Origin: Holothuria scabra
Lineage: Eukaryota > Echinodermata > Holothuroidea > Aspidochirotida > Holothuriidae
Length of the DNA: 64,000 nucleotides
Assembly (NCBI GenBank): GCA_037179385.1
Contig: CM074200.1
Location: forward strand, 29,515,884 to 29,579,883
Reading direction: 5' to 3'
The position numbers were made by a program, and so were the translations under genes. Under the pieces are notes generated by a model. The model ran no database searches. It saw only the letters and a list, made by a program, of their open reading frames with translations, and was not told the origin of the DNA. Below, piece after piece: positions 49,001-62,400 of this stretch (position 1 is the first letter of the stretch; every line of letters begins with the position of its first letter).

Positions 49001-50510
49001 TTATGAAGAAAATTTTAAAAAATTGTGACTTTCAGGGAAGAAGTTTGGGAAAATGTTTTGGACGAAAATTTGAAAATCTGAAGGATTTAAGGAAAATTCG
49101 AGATTTTTTAATTAATAAACTGCCCTTACAATGATGGCTGTTCTACTGCATAAGGACTGATGTACTTAAAATTAGCCAATGTTATCCTACCGGTTAAGGC
49201 TTCTTGGTGAAATTGGAAGATTTCCATAATGGGAGGTAGCACTCTCTGACGTTACCAGGAATTCGCTAGAGGGAGAAACCTGTAATTAAACTTCCAAGCA
49301 TTTCACAGTTTGGGACAAAGCGCTAAGAAAATGTTGGTCAGCATGGCACCGTCCTGGCCTAATGAGTTGCCTTTAATCATTTTCATTTTAAAATCTTTTG
49401 CTCTGAAAATTATTCAATGATATCTTAATAAAGTGTTGAGGTTGTTTCGTTCGTTTATTCTTCAAGTTTTTTTATTTTTCCGTGAGATGTGCCCCTTTTG
49501 TACCTAAGTGTGTGGGTCCATGTTTACTTCATCTTTAACATTACCTAAACCGTACAGTTGAGTTACCTGAAGAAATAATAATTTTACATTAGCTAATGTC
49601 CATATGCCCAAGCATTAACCAAAATACAGTTATTGCACACCGAATTTTTTGCATGTAGTACAACAGAATACATCATTTAATTTGCAAGTCAATCTTTATA
49701 ATAATCTTCAGTCTTTACGAAATGAAAACAGTTGCACCTGTGCTAGTTAAAAAGTAGATAAAATCTAAAGTACAAAAAGGTCCTACACCATACATGCAAA
49801 ATATAGATTGTGAACAGTTTTAGTTCATTTTACAATGTTCTGGAAATAAAAAGAAATGAAAGCGGATGTATGAAAGACAATGAAGAGAATGTTACTTTCC
49901 ATTTTCAGTAGAAATAAAATGAAAGTTCTAATTGTTGTGCTCTTCTTGACAAGTTTCTAAATGTGTCTTTGTTGCCCATCTTAGGTAACACAATAGTTCA
50001 ATTAACCTATCCCAGGGACGTTGAACAGATTAGGTATAGTTTATGGCAGCAACAGGTCATTTGCCAACGGATGTAATACAGAAACCGAACAGGAAAGAAT
50101 CAAATTTAAAAGAAAATGTCCTTTGCAATCTGATTAGTGATTACAAACAGATTTATGCAAGTTGCAATGTAAGTTATATAGGATGGAACAAATTACGAAA
50201 CAATAGTGATACAAATAAGTACTATACCAATATACAATAACATTATCCCAGCCATATTCCTCAACATCAAAGAACCTTCACCTCAAGCCCCACCCCTGGA
50301 AATAAGAAGGGTATCTATCATAGTAATCCTAACAGCTTTATGAAGTGAACCATTTCAAAATGTTATTCTTCTGACATTTAAAACATTCATTGTTTTCCTT
50401 TGTCAAGGGAAACGTAACCGTTCTGGACCAAAGGTCATTGCCCTTCGAATTGTTATCGAACTGATATAAATGCCGCTGGAGTTGAGTAGGAGATCAAGCC
50501 AAATTTACCC
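46044..50510. other. Intergenic stretch after gene 2
   Basis: Presumed 3' UTR, then AT-rich sequence. A 65-codon frame at 50043 ending with a GTAAGT-like site after SCN shows no domain. Nothing else supported. Confidence 0.5.
46464..46475 (+). promoter_or_regulatory. Possible polyadenylation signal of gene 2
   Basis: Two overlapping AATAAA-type hexamers about 420 bp after the gene 2 stop codon. In AT-rich DNA such hexamers are common, so the assignment is tentative. For gene 1 the nearest plain AATAAA I saw is near 29118. Confidence 0.3.
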
Positions 50511-50513
50511 GAC

Positions 50514-50760
50514 AATAATAATAGATCCTCGATTTATAGAACGCATATATCCATAATGTTCAATGCGCTATACAAAGACCCTTCACAAATGTTCTAAACA
50601 TTCCAGATTTCCTTCTATGCCCCTGGGCTGCCTCTTTGTGGCTCACGGTTTTAACACTCGATATGTATTTATAACCGTGCTCCGATCTTTTATGTTGGGC
50701 ACCCTTTCCAGGTTTCAATTCATGACTTTGTTTAAAACTGTTATTCAATGATCGAGTTGA
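50514..50760. mobile_element. Possible SINE-like repeat
   Basis: GATCCTCGATTTATAGAACG and CAATGCGCTATACAAAGACC recall widespread marine-invertebrate short repeats. No second copy in the window. Confidence 0.3.
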
Positions 50761-51729
50761 TCACGCAGTACAACTACAGACCTGTCAAACTTATTAATCT
50801 CAAAATAGCTGAACATGTAGAAGATAAAGAGGAAAATTTTTTGATAAATAGTGGTCAATTTGAGATGGTTAAAACTTGGTATACTTTTCTAGCGGCGTCA
50901 TGATGCACCTTGGACCTTATGCAATAGTGTAAAACTTTGGTTTGGCTTGAGTTAGCCACAATCCACAATCCACGACAAAACTAACTTGAGAAAAAACCCG
51001 CTCTCCGCAACAATGTTGAAGTTTCAGGGCGCCTTGGGCTGCCACAACATTGAATGGGGGAGAGGAGGATGGTGATCCATTCATTGCATGCCAATTTTTC
51101 ATCATTTTTGTCGAGGACTGTAGTTATACATGGGATTAATGACACACAAACAGGAATGAATTGCATAGTGCCAGCTAGATAAGAAGGTAAAATTCAAATA
51201 CTGTTCAAGTGCGTTTTCATATACGGTGCAAACACAGCTCAAGTAATTTCATTTAGTCGCACCTTACGTCAGGCGAGGAATAGGCTACTGTGGGCATATT
51301 CTACAAACCACAACCCTCGGAGGGGGAGGGATACCTGATCTTTAGTACTTGGATACCACGAGTTCATTTTCCAGGCAACTCTGAAAGAGTATGATATGTA
51401 AAAGAAAATAACTGTTAAATGTATGTGACTTAAATTGTTGCATACGTTCACGCAAAGCTGACCTAAATGAAATTTGGGGCACAATGAAAGAAACTTTTAA
51501 CAACCATTAGAATCAATTTACGAAAACTTAAAAAATGTAAAACACTTCATTTTTTTTTTAGATTACTGTTGTGAAGTGTAGAAACCCCATACCATACTAA
51601 TTCACTGGTTTACATTTCATTCCATTTCACAAAACACGTTTCAAACATTTAGTTTGGATATGTCGCCTATTTGGAAGTTTGATCTTCAGTTAATTAAACC
51701 ATCAATTACGTCCAGTACTTCCAAGACTA

Positions 51730-51841
51730 GGGGCTCGTTCCACAAAGGGTTACGCACGATCTTAAGTATGATTTACTGTTGGCTTAAGTATGGTGAATCA
51801 AACTTAAGATTGTGCGTAACTCTTTGTGGAACGGCCCCCTG
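51730..51841. mobile_element. About 110-bp palindromic MITE
   Basis: GGGGCTCGTTCCACAAAGGG then TTACGCACGATCTTAAGT pairs with the reversed right end GGGGGCCGTTCCACAAAGAG, TTACGCACAATCTTAAGT. Almost the whole element is hairpin. Confidence 0.75.
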
Positions 51842-51844
51842 TTC

Positions 51845-54800
51845 AGTTTTATACTTACCAAACGTCCGAAAAAAACATTGGAAAAATCTGCAAAACCTCA
51901 TTGGTTAAAGTCTGTACGGCAGTGCGTGATACTGGAGAAGGAGAAGAGGGCGCTCTTTCTAGAATGCGTTTTTTTCTCTAAAGTCAAGGATTAGATCAAC
52001 TAAAATCTTGTAGCAAAAACAGGTTCAAATAACAGTATTTTTCGTTAATTAACTACGCACAAATAATGACAACGGAACATTTTACGAATGAACATATCAA
52101 GAACAAAATGAGGACTCTTAATCTTTAATATTTCACTCATATAGTCGGGAAAAATATATGATTTTGTAGTTGCGCATTTGAAATACTCCTGTGGCAAATT
52201 GGCATTGATATATCCCACGCTAAGAACACTAAATCTTGAGATATTTTGAGTGGTCGAATACCCATAGGTGGACGAATACCGCTGGCTAGACCATAACCCA
52301 TACGACTTTACATAACAACATCATTGCCACGCAACATGAAGTATTACAATGATGTATCCATCATTTAAGTAAACTTAAATGCACCAAAATGGCATGGAAA
52401 TCAGTCAGATATTTTCAAACCATTTACTGCTTTTTAGCAATTAACTCTTTCAAATTCTTCATCTCCTGATAACATCATAATTAATAAGAGTTATAAAACT
52501 TGCATCTTTTAAATGTTTGAAAGTTTTTGTATGCCGACACGTTTTCTCACAAGATGGTTATTGTATTGCGTTTTCATTTTTTCAACACTCTGTGTTTACA
52601 AATAATGATAAAAAAACGAATCTTTTATGCGTGATAAATGCAAAGTCTTCCTTCAGGCTTTATTTGCTCCACTTTTAAAATGCAAATGAAAAAATTGCCC
52701 TTTTTATTTTAGTACAAATATAGATAAAAATACTTTCAAAACCTGTTCAATTTTATATTTTCCAAACATCCGCCATGACAATGATTAATCAACCCTTTCA
52801 ACAGTTCTATTTAAAATTCGAAAGTTACAGTGTTAAAGTTACTCTTTCTATAGTTCCCTAAATCTGTGAAGAGAAATGAAAAAGCTAATGGTTGAGCTCA
52901 TACTACACGCCTATTAACATTAAATATTGCCATTCAATGTACGTTACACATGCAGAGTGAATAAGTCTTGGTTTTCGAGTATATACGGCTAGAAGTGCTC
53001 TGGTCTAAAGTTTTCCAAACTACGCTTCAATCTACCGAAATAAAAAACAGTTTCTCTGGCAAAGATTCCAACTTCTAAGTGATCTTATTAAAAGGCACGT
53101 GAAAACGTACGTTACGTTAGCTTTGGATAAATTATTAGATCAACACCCACACAGAAATGACTTACATAGTTACTGTGACATAAGCAAATATTTCAAGTGA
53201 AAACGAAGGCGCTCTATAGAAACGAATAAGTTACTAAACAGTACTGACACTTCGCACGCGCGCACGTTATATCATTATCTACAAATCCTGCTATTTTGAT
53301 GGTTTAATGACAGTTTTGAAACGTTCCGTGTCTGCTTTCATTGTGGCTGCACCTTGGAGAGGAGGTTATTCCTACATTATTACCAGGAAGTTTCGACTAA
53401 TAAGCTATACACACTGCCAAAGGCATGTATTTTGAAGTGATCAAAATTTAAGGTCAAAGACATACATGATAAACTGGTTTTGCGATCTGGGACAAAATCC
53501 CCAATGTTGAACCCAGGAAGTAGACGTTAGATTCGAGTAACAAAGGTCTTGTGGGAGGTGATATGCTAAATACCTATTATATATTATATATTCTGGGTTG
53601 TCTTGTCATCAACTGAAATTATACATTAATGGGTGTATGAGGTGACATATAGAGACTGTTCTTCCTTTGACAAACAATGAAATACAAAGAGGTTAAGAAA
53701 CGCAGCCATTTTGCAGTATTGACGAATCGGCAAGATCCGATTTTTACGCATCTGTGATGTTTTCACTTTCGCATTTGACAAATGTACTCACAGTTGGAGG
53801 TTACTCAGAAAATAATTACTTGTTTGAAATATCGATGAACAATATATGTTACCAGAAGTGATTACTTTTTTTAATAACATGCACGTTTTTTTTTTTTTTT
53901 CAATACGTCAACGTGATCACATTAAACACATTTATCAATTTTTCTATTTTCGAGCACAAAATACTAGGAAAAGTGAAAGCACAAAATATTTTTCCGGGCC
54001 AAAATTATTCCATGCTTGTTTATCACGGGGTGGGAGGAGGTCCAGGATGGCGACTTTCTCACTGTTGAAACAAGTGAACTTACTGGAATCGAGTCGACTC
54101 AAACCGCGCTTTTGTAACTTTTAATATTTTAGCCAAATCAAGGAAAGGCTTAAACTTAGTTGTCGTGGATTTCCAAGGGGTTTTCATGCAGCAACCTAAG
54201 CCCTTGGGTTTCATATGTAACTTGATAACTGCATGCATGCATACGAAACAAACTTTACGCGTACCAGGGAGCTTTTAAAAACAGCTCCCTGCTCATAACA
54301 CAAGTTTACTCTTAACTTCACTTTTTCTTTTCATGAGAAAATTTTCGCGTGCAACCGATGTCGCTAAGTTGTGTATGGTAGACTTGAAATATTATCTTCC
54401 TTAGTTGCCCCAAACTGATCACGCGTCCGCAGGTCCAGCGAAGAGGCAACCCTGTGAAATGAAAAACGTGAAAAAAAATTGAAAGAACAATACCATCAAT
54501 ATATTTTGAAGAGATAACTAGAAAATGTTTAGAACATAAGATTCCAAAATAGAAAATAGTTTTATGTGACTAGCATGGCACGGAGGTGACGTTTCCATTG
54601 ATAAAGGCAACATTCTGACCAATATTTTATTGGAGTTTCGCGACAAAATTCATGATGACGTTATTCATATATATGTTATTCATGCATATGTCGTCCCTCT
54701 GGAAAAAACTCTAGCTACAACCTTGTAAAAGGCGCCAACATTTGGCAAATAAGCTTTTTCCTGAAAGAAACGATTATTTTTGTTTTCATCATTAAAACAT

Positions 54801-55075
54801 TTCGCCCACTTGAACTCATTTCTTCGGACGTCCATGAAACAGATCATCACATGTATCTTATACAAGCAGTGAGTTGCTGGGGGTGCTCTAGCAACTTCCT
54901 GGTCTGAGCCCCTTACATTAGAATTCTCTCAAACTATTATAGTTAACTTGAGCTTAGAACCGATAGATGGATACCTTATCCATTGAGCTGAACAATCATT
55001 TTAATCTTTTTCTATTTTTGGGTGGGGAGGAGCAGCACATTGTTATTGGTGAATTTTCTCGAATATTCCTACAAG
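51845..55075. other. Noncoding stretch
   Basis: No exon, RNA gene or clear repeat. Near 52250 two ATTCG units lie about 19 bp apart on the minus strand, a faint echo of the TTCGA arrays. Confidence 0.45.
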
Positions 55076-55079
55076 TTGT

Positions 55080-57850
55080 AAACATCATGTCTCATCTATT
55101 CCTGTCATGCCAAGGAGAAAAGCATATCTCTAGAAGAACTAAAATTTAGTCTTTGGAGAGGTATATTACCATTTAATCTGTTTACCACATTCCTTACTGA
55201 TCTTACTTGAGGAATGTGGAGAAAGGACAAAATCTGGGGGGGGGGGGGGAGATTTGCCTCCTCTTGCCCTAACGTAGCGCTTCCACTGCTCATTTGACTT
55301 GACTTGACTTAACTTGACTTGAGTTTCGAAGCAAACGTGACTCGTTACAACACTGGAGTTCTTTCCCTTGGAGAAATGTATTTCACATCCCCATACCCGG
55401 TCCCTCTTTCAAGTCGAACCCCCTCGTAAAATCTATTAGACCTATTAGACCAGACTTCGCCTGACTTTCTGTTTAAATCTTCTTTTCTCTAAAATGTATT
55501 TATGATCAGGTACTGTAGCTTTAGCCCATGTGAGTATAGGGACCAAGAAACAGATCAGATTTAGGCGCGGATCCAGAAATTCCAAAAAGAGGGGGCTGAC
55601 TGAAGTGAAAGCAGGGAAGTGAGGGAGTTGCATTGCTAATTCCCCGTATATTTTATTGCTGATCTGGCGAAGAAGGGAGGGCCGAGGCCGTAAAAGCCCC
55701 CCCCCCCCCCTCCCGCCGTCTTCCATCCGCGCCTGAGATTTAGTAAGTATGTCAGTGAAGAAATGATCACGGTATTAAACCAGACTGAAGTTCACATGGT
55801 AATTTTGTTTACGTAGTGCAACTTGGCAGAGTGCAAGACAAAACAAATCCATACTACCAGTAGCGTATCCGGAAGTATCAGGGAGCAGAGTATATTCTGC
55901 CTGGTGGACACACATGTTGAGCAATTGGTATCATATCATGGGAACTCCACACATATTTTATCAATTTTAATCGACACATGCCAATTTAAATCGATACATA
56001 CCAATTAATTCGACATATTCCAATTTCATTCGACATATTCCAACTTAATTTGAAATTTACCCATTTTAACTGACATATACCAAGTTAAATTGACAAATAA
56101 CAAGTGAAATTGAAAAAAAAAAAAGTTTAAACCGACGTATAGGCTAGCAGTTTAAATAGATATTTACCGTGTTATCTTACTGGCACTATTCCATATTCAT
56201 ATATTTCGATTATTTTAATATCTGGATCCCTAGTCTATGGAGCCGTACATCCTACCGATGGATTATGAACCAGAATATACTTCCTGTGACTTATTTTTTG
56301 ACTCAGAGATAGACTATAGTAGAACCATAGAGCCTTCGGGGATTTTCTACTGGAACCTACACTTTTCATCAATTTTACAAAAAATAACAATTAAAAGCCC
56401 CCTTTCCTTTGAATATCATCTTATAGGAGTGTTGTTTTAGGCATAGAATGAAGAATACGAAGCTTTGTGCAAGCACTTGTCATGTACAACAGATGACAGC
56501 ATTGTGGGAAAAGATGCGATCAGATTAACACAAAACGGCCTTATGTTAGTTAAATTAACCGGACGTTGGCACCGTGGAAACGTGTTGGATTAACAGATTG
56601 AAGAATATTGAAGGATGGTTTGTTTTTTCTCGGATATAGTAATGCAGCTTTAACAACTGAAGCCTAGCTGGGCTCCAGCTGGACTTCAGTTGGTAAAAGC
56701 TAACCCAATTGGCCTGACCCCACGTGGGAACACCTGACAAACACAATTGGCTCCCAGTTGTTGCCCAACTGGGCATGTTGACTGGATTTTGAGTGATAGA
56801 TAGCTTACGAGTCGTTGCTTCTTTTAGTACCATATTCAATTCAAAGAGGATTCAAAAAAAAGTATATGCTTTAAACATCATACCAGATAGTTGTCATCTC
56901 CCTGACAACTCCCTGGTTTGAAAAATGTAGATGTGATATAATTTTAAATAAAAAAGAAAAAAGTTGAAGTGCGCCCGCTCATCCTGTCTGAATGCTAACA
57001 GAACCAATGCAACAATTTTTAAGAGCGCCGTAGTTTTGGTTTTCAGTGTAAGACAGCATGCTAACCCTTATTCAAACAGTTTTAAATGTGTATACGCTCA
57101 TGACTAACATAAACTATTTGAAATGATTGAACTAAAGTTCACGCAACATGGGCGGTTTCTTTATGGACACAAATGTCTGCAATAAAAAGCAAAGTTTAAT
57201 TTGATTAAAAGAAAAAAATTGTGTAGTTGCTGAAACCAAATTACTGGTTATCTGTATATGTAGCAATATCAGCGGTTGAACACTTAACTCTGTTTAAAAC
57301 TTAAACTTAACACAGTTTATTAAATCGAAAACTTAAACAGATGTTATGACATTGTTGGTGTTTAGTCGTTTTGGATTAACCAGTAGAATAATCCACTACG
57401 CAAAGACCCTTTTCCAGTGAAAGACTTCACTGACTTGACTGTAGAGTTTAAATAGGGTTTGACGTTGCTAGTAAGAAACGTTACCTAACTTTAACTTCAG
57501 ATTTAAACAAAATGTATATCCCTTCATCGGTAGTTTAAAGTTTAATTGTAAAACTACAATTTAAGAGCATTTTTTTTTTTTTTATTTCTCACATTTGTGA
57601 ACATTGTACAAATCTGACCTTTATAGCTATTTCGATAGTAATAGCATGCTATGTCTAAGGTCATGGCAGGTTTTGGAAATGATAAAGTTTTCAAGCACTA
57701 CATTAAATCATGAAAATGTTTAATTTTAATATATGGACCGTCGCCTAAACGTATCATAGACAATTGAAAGATAAATTGACAAACCAACTAACGCTCATTA
57801 TGCAGTTGTTCAGTGCTGTGATCACGTGATGAGCAAGTAGAGTAGGGTAG
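55080..57850. repeat. Segmental duplication, copy B (5' flank of gene 3)
   Basis: Shorter copy of 300-4640, ending about 1.2 kb before gene 3 Ig1. It lacks the SINE fragment and left hairpin arm found in copy A at 2345-3110. It contains homopolymer runs near 55236 (G) and 55700 (C). No coding sequence is recognised. Confidence 0.8.
55970..56135. repeat. 20-bp phased TCGACATA array, second copy
   Basis: Same array as 1541-1695 with point differences. Cores such as TTCGACATATTCCAA recur about every 20 bp. Confidence 0.6.
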
Positions 57851-58165
57851 GGCAAGTGGAATTCGACCGCACTAGAAATTGTTATTCGTTAACTTTTACA
57901 AGGAAATCTTAGCAAATTTAACCGAGCTCATTCTGTTTGTACAGTTTTCGGACTTCATTTTAGTATTTTTGAACTAAAAAACTTTACCGTAGCCTTTGTT
58001 TTAGAAGGATTGTAATTAATCTCATGGGTGTGCAGATTTCGATCGTGCGAAGCAATATTCGATCATGGCTAGGTTAACTTCGACCAAGCTATGGTGTTTT
58101 CGACCTTTCTATTTTTAGTTACATACATCACGTGCTTTTAGACACATTGTGACGTAGGTCTTTCA
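57850..58165. repeat. Shared 5'-flank block of gene 3 with TTCGA array
   Basis: Continues the match to 36180-36560. TTCGA cores at 58038, 58058, 58079 and 58099 (steps 20, 21, 20). Confidence 0.68.
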
Positions 58166-59048
58166 TTTACTGATGTTGATCACGTAGACTTAGCACGGGA
58201 ATCGTTTGTTAAGATGTATCACGTAACCAACTTAAACGACTCGAAGGGTTTATCAATGAGAAAGATAATTATTTAAAATATTGGTCCTTTGCTGTGTTTC
58301 GAGTCTGCATGTTTAGAAAATATTGAACTACCGTGGGTTGTTCGTCTAGTAAAGAGAAAACAAGATAACAAGACCAACATAAATCAGACTTATTGGAAAT
58401 TTTAGGTTTCATTGCAAAAGCCTTCATCATTTCCCTAATGTTGTTATTCCCTACTAGAAGTGTTTAGTTGAAACTTCGATAAATATAACTTTTGATTTTT
58501 ATTTTATTTTGAAAATTCCGAGTTCCTTCCTATCAGAAGCGTCTCTTCTGATCAAAGATTAAAGTTTATCCATTCCAAAATTTGGCTTACTAAAAGATAC
58601 TATGTCACGGACTTTAAATACGTGAAATGGTCGCGGTCAAGGGCTACAATATCTCACTGCATATTTCAACTTTACTTCAATTTACTTCAATATGTTTTTC
58701 TTTTTGTTAATGCCCCCCTCATAATTCAATCAGCTTTCAGTTAGATACAAACATATTGGCAATTATTTCCATATCATTCTTTGTACCGGAAGCAGCTAAG
58801 TATAAAGCGGATGTTCTTGGTGGACAATGTCAAAGGGTTGTGAGGGTTCAGGCCGACTCGGAGCTGATGTATGCAAAGTCTCACCCTTGCCATATGTTTC
58901 CCCATGGTGATTGGAGGGGTTGGTGGAAAATGGTTGGTCCTCTAGTTCTAGTGGCCATTGCCCGAAAGATATTTTTTACTTCTTTGCCTTGAACTTGCAT
59001 TTCTGTAAGGGTTTTATTGACCCATTTCTTTTCTTTATTCAAACCCAG
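58166..59048. other. Immediate 5' flank of gene 3
   Basis: A 78-codon frame at 58756-58992 shows no recognised domain. No convincing signal-peptide exon. Confidence 0.4.
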
Positions 59049-59417
59049 TGCCACCAAAGGTGTCCCTGTCCTATGACAATATCACACTTACAAATGCATC
59101 CTATCATAAGGACCATGGGTATGAAATACATTATGAACAAAATAATACGTATGTTGCGGATAACAAGACAATAAATGTCACGTGTCTTGCTGAAGGAGCT
59201 AAACCTCAAGCAGACGTTACTTGGATGATAAATGGAGAGATTGTTGACGATGTACCTGCTACAAAGACGGAACGTAACTTACATGAGAACAGAACGTTTG
59301 ACTCTATGTCAACTTTAGAATTTAAACCGACAGGAGAGCAAGTCACCGTGACCTGTAATGTTAGCCTGAATGGGACAGATGTTGGAACACAGGCAAATGC
59401 AACATTCCTTACATACG
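59049..59417 (+). CDS. Gene 3 exon: Ig-like domain 1
   Basis: Acceptor AACCCAG, then PPKVSLSYDNITLTNAS. Cys is in [18 protein letters not shown] and the second Cys in VTVTCNVSLNG. Same length and phase as its paralogues. Several NxS/T sequons. Confidence 0.9.
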
Positions 59418-62400
59418 GTTAGCAGATTTAAATATTATTCAATTAAGTAAAATACATAAGAACTTTTATCATATTTCAAAAACTAATGCTTTTCACAGGG
59501 TCACTGTTTTGCTTTTTATTTTAATGAAAAAAATTCATCACTTCATATACAATTACTACTTTAATTGTACTAAATAGCCAAACAATGTAAATTCAACGAG
59601 TAAAATCTTCATCGAGACAAGGATTATAAATAACAGTCTACAAAGTGGTCCTGAGTAATCCTTGGTATAAAAATTAAGAGATGACAAAAGTACATAGATT
59701 TTTGCCAGAGTTGGATGGTTGACTAAATAAGCTGCGAAGGTCCACTCTTAATCAAAGGAGTGAACATAGTCACTCTCTGATAGGGTGAATACTTTAAATT
59801 TACCCCATTAGAGTGTTAATTCACCCAAAGACGAGTGGAATTCCCTCTAAAAGGGATAAGTGTCACTGATGGAGTCCCTAAAGTGATTACTGCAGGCATT
59901 CTTGGAAAAGTGAGTTTTTACTCTTTCTAGAGTAAATTCCTCTCTTCTTGGAGTGAATTACAATCTTCTAGGAGTGAATTCACACTTTTTACTCTGTTAG
60001 AGAGTGACTCAGTTCACTGTTTTGATTTCAGAATTTCAAACCTGATCCACTCATGTATCCACTCATGTATGCATTCTGATTTAGCATGTCAGCTGAGATA
60101 TAAAAAGAAGTGAACGGATTTTCACTTTGGTGTGGATTTATGTCCCCAATGTGGACGATCCGTTTTTTGAATGCTTGTCTTGTCGTTTTAGTAACTTTCA
60201 TGACGATACCCTAACATAAGCAGGAATTCCAGCCTTGTTTTCAATTTTGACCTGCATAAAAAGGGAGGTAATTTAAGAATAATTTTAAAGCCCGTGGTAA
60301 ATGCTTAGAATGAATACATACCTATGACCTGGCTGATCCTTGGAGAGCACGAAACTCTTCCTTAAAGATCTTTACGTGGGTCTCTAAAGTTCTAATGCCA
60401 CCCCTGGGTTAAACTGTAAGTTAGATTATATTCTTGTTTCTGGGCGTGCTTAAAATGCTGTTAAGGATATTGTGACCTCTCCCGGTATTCAGTTTGATCA
60501 TTCGTTTGTCCGTTTATCTATATATATATTCTTTCATTTGATCGAGGAAGATGGTATTGGAAGTTAAATAACTCGCTTTTGGATGATCCTAAGAACCTAT
60601 CTATGATAAATGATCTTATTCTTAAAACTATTGCTGATACATTTGACGACAACCCTTCCACTCGCTGGGAGTTTGTTTAGCTTAGAATTCGAAATAAGAG
60701 TATGGTGCACTCAAAACAAATGACAACCGAAAACCGTAAAAAAAGAAAAGGAGCTTATTGACCAAATCGCTTTGCTTGAAAAACGGCTGTATATTTATGT
60801 GGATCAAGCTACGAGGGATGAATTAAGAAAGGTCCAAAACGATTTACTGGTTTATTATAATTATATATTACAGTAATACAATAACAATAATACGCTCTCG
60901 TGCCAGGTGGTTAGAGTGGGAGGAAAAAATTCCTAATACTGTCCAAACTTAGTAAAAAGGAACAAATCTCTTAGTGGAATTTACAAATTAGTAGATGAGA
61001 ACAAACATGTTTTCGAAAGTAATGAAGATATTATTCATTACATCAGAAGCTTTAACGCTTCCTTATATACGTCAAAAACATGTATCCAAGACCCCTGTTT
61101 TGATGAACTCCCCCCCCCCCCTTAACCAGATAGAAAGAAGAACATACCAGCTAGTGATAGTAGTCTTACTCTTCTGGTAGTGATGGATTATCGAGTAATT
61201 TGTATGAAATGTTTTGACCTTCTATTGGACAACTAGTAGTCAATTCCCTAAATTTTGGTTATAAGGTGGGTAGTTTGACGGCAGAACAAATAAGGGATAT
61301 TATTACGCTAATAATGAAGTCCGGGAAACGAAATTCATTAAGTTCAAAATAAGCAGAATTTTTTTCAAGAAGTGAAAACTACATCTTAATAGGATAAATT
61401 ATTCGGAAGATACAAATGTCTAAAGTAATGCAATTTTTTTCTTGGGAGGTAAGAAAATCTGTGATGCATCTGTCTGCATTCAATTTATTTATAATTATGA
61501 TTCCGCTGCAGACAATTGTAAGAACCATTGCCAGTTGTACTCCACACATTTTAAAATAAATGTGAAAGCTATAGGAACAAATATGCAAATATTCGAATAG
61601 TGCCACATTTAGGTACCAACAGAATGTTTAGTTATAGAGAAAACAAAAGAAATCTGAGGCAATGAGCCCACTTTACATAACTTTCTGTGGGATTGTTATT
61701 GGTATTTTAACAAAAATAACCAATCTTTAAAGTTGGGTATCTTGAGTTAAGAAAAGAGTATTGCGGTAGTCTTTGGAGGACATGGTGTGGAACATTTTTG
61801 TTTTTCATAAAAGATAGAGGTAAAAAGCAACCATAATATGCCTCTAAAACTAATTAAGGTCTATTTCATTTATAACATGAATTGCTTATCTAAGTTGCCA
61901 TGAATTATTTTTGAAAGTGTACTTGATAACTGGGGCTAAATTTTACTGACAGATTTGTTTGTCCAAAACTGAAGGGTATGATCTCCCTGTTTCTCCCCCT
62001 GATAGTTATGATTATTTACGTGTTAGTGAAAGAAACAAGCAAATGTTATTTACACTTTGGAGGGTTGAGTATTAGCCCCCCTGATTCTCCACTATTTATA
62101 ATTATGGTTAAAACATTGGTGAAGGCAACATTCAAATATTATCTACACTAAACAGGAATTAAATTTGGCAAATGCTACGAATCTAAGCTTCAAAGACAAA
62201 AAATGTCGGTGTTCAGCCTATACTCCTCAAAGTAAATACAGATATGCATTTTTAAAAATCTTAACAAGCAACTTAAGTCATTGCAGCTGAAATGTGAAGT
62301 GTAAGTTATGTGTGTAGAAATTTTCATATTTCAAGGAAATTGATTTATTCAATTTGCACATAGTAGATGTCAATCTGCATTTAAGAGATTGCAAATCTAG

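Noticed and set aside
50043..50240. 65-codon frame with a GTAAGT-like site
   Set aside because: No domain, no partner exon, no good acceptor in phase.
58756..58992. Possible first exon of gene 3
   Set aside because: No ATG start, no signal-peptide pattern leading to a phase 1 donor.
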